NCBI GenBank assembly: GCA_947649225.1
Contig: CANSQX010000004.1
Location: forward strand, 1 to 48,728
Origin: an uncultured Flavonifractor sp.
GTDB lineage: Bacteria > Bacillota > Clostridia > Oscillospirales > Oscillospiraceae
Length of the DNA: 48,728 bases
Direction: 5' to 3'
Shown in pieces: positions 43,222-48,728 of this stretch. Both the position numbers and the translations under genes were made by a program. The notes under the pieces are model-generated. The model did not search any database. It saw only the letters and a list, made by a program, of their open reading frames with translations, and had not been told where the DNA came from. Each line of letters starts with the position of its first letter. The first letter of the stretch is position 1.

Positions 43222-44124
43222 TCACAGCGCCCGCTTCCAGGACACCCGGATGGTGAAGCGGTCCCCCTCCAGCGCGGCGGAGGCCTCGCCCCCCATCTGA
43301 CCGGCCAGGGCCCGCACAATGGCCAGGCCCAGACCGGTGTTATGGCCGGTCCGGGTCTGGTCGGCGGTATAGAAGCGGTCGAAGACGTGGGGGATATCCT
43401 CCTCCGTCAGGCCGGTACAGCCGTTGGAAAAGGCCGTGACCACCCTGTCCCCCTCCTGGTACAGCCGGACCGAGAGGGTGCTCCGCCCGTGGTCCAGGGC
43501 GTTGCGGATCAGGTTGGTGTAGACCCGGGTGACCCCGCCTGGGTCGGCCAGAATGGCGGCCCCGTCCTCCAGGGAGACCTCCACCTGAAAGCCCGCCCCC
43601 TCAAAGTCCCCATAGAAGGAGGCCAGCAGGCCGGAGAGCAGCTTGCCCGGCTCCACCCGCTCCAGGCTGAGGGGATATTCTCCCCCCTCCAGCCGGGACA
43701 GGTCGTAAAAGCTGGTGATGAGGCTCTGGAGGGCCTTGGCCCGCCCGGCCACCACCGCCAGGTACTCCCGCCGGTCTGCCTCGGACAGATTGTCCCCCTC
43801 CAGCAGCTGGAGGTAGCCCAGGATGGAGGTCAGCGGAGTGCGCAGATCGTGTGAGACGTTGGCGATCTGGCGGCGGAGGGCCTGCTCCCGGGCCCGGTAG
43901 GCGGCCTCGTCGGCGGCGCGGAGCTCCAGCAGGATGTTGATCTGATCCATCAGGGCCTCGGCCGCCGGGTTGGGCGCCTCCAGCCGCAGGCGGCTTCCGC
44001 CGCTGCCGCCCATGACCTCCCGCAGCTGCCGTGCGGCGGAGCGCAGATTGCGCTCCGCCCCATAGGCCCGCAGCAGCAGGAAGAAACCGGCCGCCGCCAG
44101 GATTGCCGCGATCCAGTAGCCCAC
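43222..44124 (-). CDS. Sensor histidine kinase next to an ABC exporter
   Basis: 300-residue membrane-anchored kinase. One hydrophobic helix (about 3-19) at the N-terminus, then a helical linker, HisKA with phospho-acceptor in NVSHDLRTPLTSILGYLQLL, and an ATPase domain with N-box NLIRNALDHG, FSNGCTGL and TGLGLAIVRALAG. The GTG at 44124 has GAGGAGG 8 bases upstream. With no outside sensor loop it belongs to the intramembrane-sensing type that often pairs with antibiotic-export ABC systems. No response regulator gene lies next to it in the window. Confidence 0.9.
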   Translation of the reverse strand: MGYWIAAILAAAGFFLLLRAYGAERNLRSAARQLREVMGGSGGSRLRLEAPNPAAEALMDQINILLELRAADEAAYRAREQALRRQIANVSHDLRTPLTSILGYLQLLEGDNLSEADRREYLAVVAGRAKALQSLITSFYDLSRLEGGEYPLSLERVEPGKLLSGLLASFYGDFEGAGFQVEVSLEDGAAILADPGGVTRVYTNLIRNALDHGRSTLSVRLYQEGDRVVTAFSNGCTGLTEEDIPHVFDRFYTADQTRTGHNTGLGLAIVRALAGQMGGEASAALEGDRFTIRVSWKRAL

Positions 44125-44157
44125 CGTCTTCGCCTCCTCTGTGTCAACGTGGATGGG

Positions 44158-44919
44158 TCAAGCGATGTCCTGCCGCTGGAACAGGGCCAGGCCCACGGCA
44201 GCGCTGCCCCAGAACCAGCCCATGCCGATCAGCCAGTTGCGCAGCATATACGGGATCAGCGCCGGCCAGGCCAGCGCCTCCGGCAGGCCGGAGGCCTCCG
44301 CCAGCATGACCTGCCGGAGCCCGTTCAGAATCCGGAAGCCCACGCTGCCCGCCAGCATATTGTCCGCCCCAATCCCGAAGAGGGGGGGCAGGAGGACCAG
44401 GAGCAGCAGATAGACGCTGGCCGCCGTGGTACCCCGCCGGCAGATAAAGTTGAGGGCGACGGCCAGCCCCAGCCCTCCGGTCCACAGCGGCAGGGCGCAG
44501 GACAGATAGCCCGCGATCCGCACCAGGGCGGCGGTCCACTCCGCCCCGGACCGGGCGAGGAACAGCCCGCAGAAGCACCCCAGCACGATCCCGGCGGCCA
44601 GCAGCCCCATCAGCAGGGCGGAGAGGGTCTTGCCCAGATAGATCCGCCCCCGGGACATCCCAAAGCTGAGCTCATTTTTCAGTGTGCCGTGGCGGTACTG
44701 GTCCTGAAAGACCAGGTCGGCCATCAGCAGGGCGCAGAAGAGCCCCACCGGCAGGAGATCCACCAGCAGATCCGCCTGGTGGAGCGCGATGCTCCGCCCG
44801 GCGGGCACCCAGGCCGTCAGGGCCAGCAGCCACTCCCCCAGCACCAGCACGCCCAGCATCAGATAGAACCCGCGCCGCCGGAGGGCCTTCCACAGCTCGG
44901 CCCGCATGTAGTTCAGCAC
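44158..44919 (-). CDS. ABC-2 type permease, LanG/EpiG-like
   Basis: 253-residue permease with about six helices. It has the segment FQDQYRHGTLKNELSFGMSR just before TM2-3, shared with the neighbouring permease, so the two are paralogues. A GTG start at 44919 has GAGGAGGG 7 bases upstream. With the second permease and the ATPase at 45689 it forms a three-subunit exporter of the lantibiotic-immunity (LanFEG) type. Substrate unknown; self-immunity is unlikely because no lantibiotic genes are present, so defence against foreign peptides is a better guess. Confidence 0.87.
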   Translation of the reverse strand: MLNYMRAELWKALRRRGFYLMLGVLVLGEWLLALTAWVPAGRSIALHQADLLVDLLPVGLFCALLMADLVFQDQYRHGTLKNELSFGMSRGRIYLGKTLSALLMGLLAAGIVLGCFCGLFLARSGAEWTAALVRIAGYLSCALPLWTGGLGLAVALNFICRRGTTAASVYLLLLVLLPPLFGIGADNMLAGSVGFRILNGLRQVMLAEASGLPEALAWPALIPYMLRNWLIGMGWFWGSAAVGLALFQRQDIA

Positions 44920-44943
44920 AGGCGTTCCCTCCTCTCCGGCCGC

Positions 44944-45696
44944 TCAGGAAATCTCCCGCCTGCGGAAGCCGATCAGACCCGCCGCCGTGGCGGCCAGGAA
45001 CCAGCCCGCGCCGGTGGCCGCCGTTTTGGCGAGGAAGGGCCCGAACGCGGTCACCGTGTTGATCTCGTCCAGCGGGGTGGAGAGCATCACGCCGTGGAGC
45101 ACCCAGAACACATCCGAGACCGTGCAGGCCAGCACATACCACACCTGGGGCACGGCCAGGAAGATCACCACCCCCACGATGGCGGCCGCCGTGCCGCTGC
45201 GCAGGAGGAAGTAGAGGGCGATCATCAGGGCCTGGCCCCCCAGCCAGAGGGGCAGTGCAGCCAGCACCGCCAGTGCCACCGCCTTCAGGGTCTCCAGGTC
45301 CCCCGCCTCGCCGGGCAGCACCAGGCGGCACAGGCCCAGGTAGTAGATCAGCACCACCGCGCACAGGCAGATCGCCGTGACACAGGCGACGATGAGCTTG
45401 CCCAGGTAGATCCGGCCCCGGGGCAGGCCGAAGGAGACCTCGTTTTTCAGGGTATTGTGGCGAAACTGGTCGGAGAAGACCATGTCCCCCACCAGAATGG
45501 TACAGTAGAGTCCCATGGACAAGATCATGACCACCATGCCCGCGCCGCTTGCAAAGGTGATACGGTTGCCGTGGGCGTTGGTGAACACCCAGCCCCCGGC
45601 CAGCAGAGTCTCCCCCGCCAGCATGAGAAGCAGAAACACATACGGGTAGGCCCGGTGGGTCACCTTGTAGAGCTCGGCCCGGATATAGTCAAGCAT
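44944..45696 (-). CDS. ABC-2 type permease, LanE-like
   Basis: 250-residue permease with about six helices and the signature FSDQFRHNTLKNEVSFGLPR, nearly matching the one in the following gene. The ATG at 45696 has GGAGG 8 bases upstream and overlaps the ATPase stop by 8 bases. Second half of the heterodimeric membrane part of the exporter. Confidence 0.88.
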   Translation of the reverse strand: MLDYIRAELYKVTHRAYPYVFLLLMLAGETLLAGGWVFTNAHGNRITFASGAGMVVMILSMGLYCTILVGDMVFSDQFRHNTLKNEVSFGLPRGRIYLGKLIVACVTAICLCAVVLIYYLGLCRLVLPGEAGDLETLKAVALAVLAALPLWLGGQALMIALYFLLRSGTAAAIVGVVIFLAVPQVWYVLACTVSDVFWVLHGVMLSTPLDEINTVTAFGPFLAKTAATGAGWFLAATAAGLIGFRRREIS

Positions 45697-46609
45697 GGCG
45701 GACACCTCCAATCAGGTTCAGGAAGTAGTCCTCCAGATTGGCCCCCCGGCTCTCCACGCCCCGGAGGGACACGCCCCCCTCCACCAGAGCCTTCGCCACC
45801 CGGTCGGGCTCCTCGCTGCCGTACAGCCGCAGCACGCCGCCGGGCAGGACCTCGTAGTCTCGCAGGCCCAGGGTATTCTCCAGCACCCGGGCGGCGGAGG
45901 CCGGATCGCCCACCTGGAGCTCCAGGCAGGCCCGGCACTTCTCATGGAGCGCCTCCGCCGAGATCTGCTCCAGCAGGCGGCCGCCGTCCAGAAAGCCGTA
46001 GCAGGTGGCCAGGGCGGACAGCTCGCTGAGAATGTGGCTGGAGATGAGGATGGTGGTCTGCCGCCGGCTGCACAGGTCCAGCAGCAGGTTCCGGAACTCC
46101 ACAATGCCCTCCGGGTCCAGGCCGTTGATGGGCTCGTCCAGGAGCAGGAGCTCCGGCTGGTTCATCAGGGCCAGGGCCAGCCCCAGCCGCTGCTTCATGC
46201 CCAGGGAGAACTGCTTGAACTTCTTCTTGCCCGTACCGGCCAGCCGGACGGCCTCCAGAGCCTCGCCCACCACCCGGGCGCCGGGGATCCCCCGCTGGAG
46301 CCGGTAGTACTCCAGGTTCTCCCGGGCGGTGAGGTAGGGGTAGAAGCTGGGGATCTCCACCATGGCCCCCACCCGGGCCCGCATCTTATTCAGCCCGGCG
46401 GGGGTGGAGGCCCCGAACAGGGCGATCTCCCCCGAGGTAGGATTGGTCTGGGCGGTCACCATGCGGATGATGGTGGTCTTGCCCGCCCCGTTCCGGCCCA
46501 CCAGGCCGTAGATCTGCCCCTTCTCCAGGGTCAGACTCACATGGTCCACCGCCGCCCGGGGACCGTAGCGCTTGGTCAGCCCGCGGGTGGCCAGAATACA
46601 TTCTGCCAT
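45689..46609 (-). CDS. ABC transporter ATP-binding protein, LanF/BcrA-like
   Basis: 306-residue ATPase. Walker A GRNGAGKTT, signature FSLGMKQRLGLALAL (the LGMKQR form typical of the BcrA/LanF drug-exporter group), Walker B LLLLDEPINGLDPEG. A C-terminal ~80-residue extension is typical for this group. The ATG follows AGAGAGG. First gene of the four-gene exporter-kinase unit (ATPase, two permeases, kinase). Confidence 0.93.
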   Translation of the reverse strand: MAECILATRGLTKRYGPRAAVDHVSLTLEKGQIYGLVGRNGAGKTTIIRMVTAQTNPTSGEIALFGASTPAGLNKMRARVGAMVEIPSFYPYLTARENLEYYRLQRGIPGARVVGEALEAVRLAGTGKKKFKQFSLGMKQRLGLALALMNQPELLLLDEPINGLDPEGIVEFRNLLLDLCSRRQTTILISSHILSELSALATCYGFLDGGRLLEQISAEALHEKCRACLELQVGDPASAARVLENTLGLRDYEVLPGGVLRLYGSEEPDRVAKALVEGGVSLRGVESRGANLEDYFLNLIGGVRHA

Positions 46610-46642
46610 TTGGCATCAACCTCTCTTTCGGATTGTGACCCT

Positions 46643-46670
46643 ATTCTAACGGACAGTCAATAATCCCCAA
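46643..46670 (-). promoter_or_regulatory. Possible promoter for the ABC exporter operon
   Basis: Minus-strand TTGGGG, 16-base spacer, TAGAAT in the 89-base AT-rich gap between mnmG and the ATPase gene. The -35 match is weak. Confidence 0.35.
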
Positions 46671-46698
46671 TAAAGAAGAGGTGAAGAATCCCTAAAGC

Positions 46699-48510
46699 TC
46701 ACCGGCGCTCCAGGTAGATCATGAGGGCGGCCACGTCGGCGGGGCTGACCCCGGAGATCCGGCCGGCCTGCCCCAGGCTGAGGGGGCGGATCTGCTCCAG
46801 CTTCTGCCGGGCCTCCAGCCGGAGCCCCTGCATGGCGCTGTAATCCAGGTCCGGCGGGAGGGGGCGGCTCTCCAGGCGGCGCAGCTCCTCCACCTGGCGC
46901 AGCTGCCGGTCGATGTACCCCTGGTACTTGACCGCGATCTCCACCGCCTCCGCCACCGCCCGGGGGAGCGCCGGCCTGTTCGGGTCCAGGGCGGCCAGGC
47001 CCGCGTAGGTGTGCTCCGGCCGGCGCAGCAGGTCGCACAGCCGTCCGTCCGGCGTGCCGGTGTGCTCCAGGCGCTTGATCTCCTTATCCACCGCGCCGTA
47101 TTTCTCCTGCACCCGGGCGCAGCGGGCCCCGTCCACCAGGCCGACCTGATGGCCCACGGGGCACAGCCGCCGGTCGGCGTTGTCCTGGCGGCACAGCAGG
47201 CGGTACTCGGTGCGGGAGGTCATCATCCGGTAGGGCTCGTTGGCGCCCTTGGTCACCAGATCGTCGATCAGCACCCCGGCATAGCCCTGGTCCCGGCGGA
47301 GGATCAGGGGCGCCCGGCCCAGCAGCTTCAGGGCGGCGTTGACCCCGGCCACATAGCCCTGGACCGCCGCCTCCTCATAGCCGGAGGAGCCGTTGAACTG
47401 CCCCGCCCCGTACAGACCGGGGACGGCCTTGCACTCCAGGGTGGGGAGCAGCTGGGTGGGGTCGGCGCAGTCATACTCGATGGCATAGGCCGCCCGGGTC
47501 ATCTCGGCCCGCTCCAGGCCGGGGATGGTGTGGAGCATCTCCACCTGCACCTCCTCGGGCAGGGAGGAGGAGAAGCCCTGAAGATAGAGCTCCTCGGTGT
47601 CCAGCCCCATGGGCTCCAGGAAGAGCTGGTGGCGCTCCTTGTCCGCGAAGCGGACCACCTTGTCCTCAATGGAGGGGCAGTACCGGGGTCCCACCCCCTT
47701 GATGACTCCCGAGAACAGGGGAGAGCGGTGGAGATTGGCCCGAATCACGGCGTGGGTGGCGGCGTTGGTGTAGGTGAGCCAGCAGACCGCCCGGTTTTCC
47801 GGGGCCTGTTTGGTCTCAAAGGAGAAGGGTAGGGCGTCCGGATCCCCCCGCTGGATCTCCATGCAGGAGAAATCCACGCTCCGGGCGTGGATACGGGGGG
47901 GCGTGCCCGTCTTGAACCGGCGCAGACGCAGCCCCAGGGCCCGGAGGCTCCCGGTGAGGGGCAGAGCGGCGGCCAGGCCGTCGGGCCCGCTCTGCCGGGT
48001 GACCTCCCCCACGATGGTCCGCCCGCCCAGATAGGTGCCGGTGGCCACGATCACGGCCCGGACGGCGTATACCGCCCCGGCGGCGGTTCTGACCGCCGAG
48101 ACCGCCCCGCCTGTTGTGCGGATCTCCACGATCTCGGCCTGCTTGACCCACAGGTTTTCCTGCCGCTCCAGAGTGTGCTTCATCACCGCCTGGTAGCGCC
48201 GGCGGTCGGCCTGGGCCCGGAGGGACCACACGGCGGGACCCTTGCCCCGGTTGAGCATCCGGTACTGGATGCAGGCCGCGTCGGCGGCCCGGGCCATCTC
48301 ACCCCCCAGGGCGTCCAGCTCCCGGACCAGGTGGCCCTTTCCGGTGCCGCCGATAGCCGGGTTGCAGGGCATGTTGCCCACCGCGTCCAGGTTGACGGTG
48401 AAACAGAGGGTTTTCAGGCCCAGCCGGGCGGCGGCCAGCGCCGCCTCAATGCCCGCGTGGCCCGCACCAATCACTGCAATGTCGAAAGTCCCTGCGTCGT
48501 AGCTTGTCAT
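46699..48510 (-). CDS. mnmG: MnmG (GidA), tRNA uridine-34 5-carboxymethylaminomethyl modification enzyme
   Basis: 603-residue FAD enzyme that, with MnmE, adds the cmnm5 group to U34 of several tRNAs. The FAD motif is [12 protein letters not shown], followed by [22 protein letters not shown], the family signature, and [21 protein letters not shown] near the middle. Length is a little short of the usual ~625 but complete. The ATG at 48510 has GGGAG 11 bases upstream. MnmE is not in the window. The first ~17 codons and the leader are repeated at the right edge. Confidence 0.96.
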   Translation of the reverse strand: MTSYDAGTFDIAVIGAGHAGIEAALAAARLGLKTLCFTVNLDAVGNMPCNPAIGGTGKGHLVRELDALGGEMARAADAACIQYRMLNRGKGPAVWSLRAQADRRRYQAVMKHTLERQENLWVKQAEIVEIRTTGGAVSAVRTAAGAVYAVRAVIVATGTYLGGRTIVGEVTRQSGPDGLAAALPLTGSLRALGLRLRRFKTGTPPRIHARSVDFSCMEIQRGDPDALPFSFETKQAPENRAVCWLTYTNAATHAVIRANLHRSPLFSGVIKGVGPRYCPSIEDKVVRFADKERHQLFLEPMGLDTEELYLQGFSSSLPEEVQVEMLHTIPGLERAEMTRAAYAIEYDCADPTQLLPTLECKAVPGLYGAGQFNGSSGYEEAAVQGYVAGVNAALKLLGRAPLILRRDQGYAGVLIDDLVTKGANEPYRMMTSRTEYRLLCRQDNADRRLCPVGHQVGLVDGARCARVQEKYGAVDKEIKRLEHTGTPDGRLCDLLRRPEHTYAGLAALDPNRPALPRAVAEAVEIAVKYQGYIDRQLRQVEELRRLESRPLPPDLDYSAMQGLRLEARQKLEQIRPLSLGQAGRISGVSPADVAALMIYLERR

Positions 48511-48728
48511 CGTCTGTGCCGCTCCCTGTCTCCGCGGGCCGCGCGGGGTCCCGTCGGCTGATTGAATCCTTTGGGCGGAAATGAATTCCGCCCAAACGCA
48601 AGGTTTTTCCTGCGGAAAAACCCTTGTACGCGCTTACGCGCGCCCCGCTGCGCGGGGTCCCATGTGGCCCGCGCCAATCACTGCAATGTCGAAAGTCCCT
48701 GCGTCGTAGCTTGTCATCGTCTGTGCCG
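48457..48728. repeat. Direct repeat of the mnmG start region at the right edge
   Basis: Bases 48457-48521 recur at 48664-48728, offset 207, with one visible mismatch (A/G). The repeated part covers the first ~17 codons of mnmG, its start codon and 11 bases of leader, and continues beyond the window. The right copy has a start codon at 48717 but its frame leaves MnmG after codon 18. Confidence 0.9.
48522..48663. other. Hairpin-rich spacer between the two mnmG leader copies
   Basis: No gene. It contains stems TTTGGGCGGAA/TTCCGCCCAAA (about 48570-48596), GGTTTTTCC/GGAAAAACC (about 48603-48623) and CCCCGC/GCGGGG (about 48645-48659). The string GCGCGGGGTCCC occurs near both ends of the spacer, which could have mediated the duplication. 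Confidence 0.55.

Overview
The window is GC-rich, gene-dense chromosomal DNA of an anaerobic Firmicute. The best guess is a gut Oscillospiraceae/Flavonifractor-like lineage, from the S-layer-homology (SLH) proteins of the type common there, strong GGAGG ribosome sites, O2-sensitive glycyl-radical, [FeFe]-hydrogenase and Ni-CODH enzymes, and the LanFEG-like ABC cassette. This is an inference from gene style, not a species identification.

Layout. (1) 1-5.4 kb, minus strand: a Liv-type branched-chain/amide ABC transporter (livK-G-F-H-M, livM cut by the left edge) and a LysR regulator. (2) 5.5-8.8 kb, plus: DegV lipid-binding protein, a small hypothetical, an FlK-like thioesterase overlapping a YbaK-like deacylase, and a DUF308 membrane protein. 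(3) 8.85-10.1 kb: AT-richer stretch with no convincing gene. (4) 10.1-13.4 kb: secreted sialidase with three C-terminal SLH repeats. (5) 13.47-14.07 kb: a 295-bp tandem duplication that includes the 3' end of the next gene. (6) 14.0-31.1 kb, minus: a glycyl-radical-enzyme microcompartment (GRM) locus of 16 genes. These are the diol-dehydratase-type glycyl radical enzyme and its activase, five shell proteins (PduB-type and PduT-type trimers, two BMC-H, one BMC-P), two CoA-acylating aldehyde dehydrogenases, PduL, PduS, EutJ, an encapsulation-helix flavoprotein, a dedicated MetK, and a PocR-sensor/AraC-response-regulator pair. (7) 31.5-38.2 kb, plus, divergent: CooS-type CODH, [FeFe] hydrogenase, a membrane-anchored protein, a short-chain dehydrogenase, an APC permease and an EutQ-like cupin with an encapsulation helix, ending at a strong terminator. 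(8) 38.3-48.7 kb: SLH surface protein, FtsW/RodA, tsaE-tsaB-upp, a histidine kinase with a three-gene ABC exporter, and mnmG. Part of the mnmG leader and its first codons recur at the right edge.

How the core probably works. Active-site residues of the glycyl radical enzyme match B12-independent glycerol/1,2-propanediol dehydratase, not choline lyase, and one Tyr-to-Phe change points to 1,2-propanediol. The aldehyde product would be oxidised to acyl-CoA inside the shell and converted by PduL to acyl phosphate. There is no iron-type alcohol dehydrogenase in the window to recycle NADH. Instead the locus has PduS (flavin/Fe-S), a PduT-type shell protein with its cluster-binding Cys38, and a divergent operon with an [FeFe] hydrogenase and a CODH. 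The last gene of that operon carries a cargo-targeting helix. I propose that electrons leave the compartment through PduS-PduT and are disposed of, or exchanged, by the hydrogenase/CODH pair. This is inference and is the most interesting reading of the window.

Other notable points: the PocR sensor kinase has lost its phospho-accepting His and its N-box Asn while its response regulator is intact; one BMC-H protein carries a ~165-residue acidic-then-basic tail; and the glycyl radical enzyme has a ~70-residue Gly/Ser/Cys-rich insertion.
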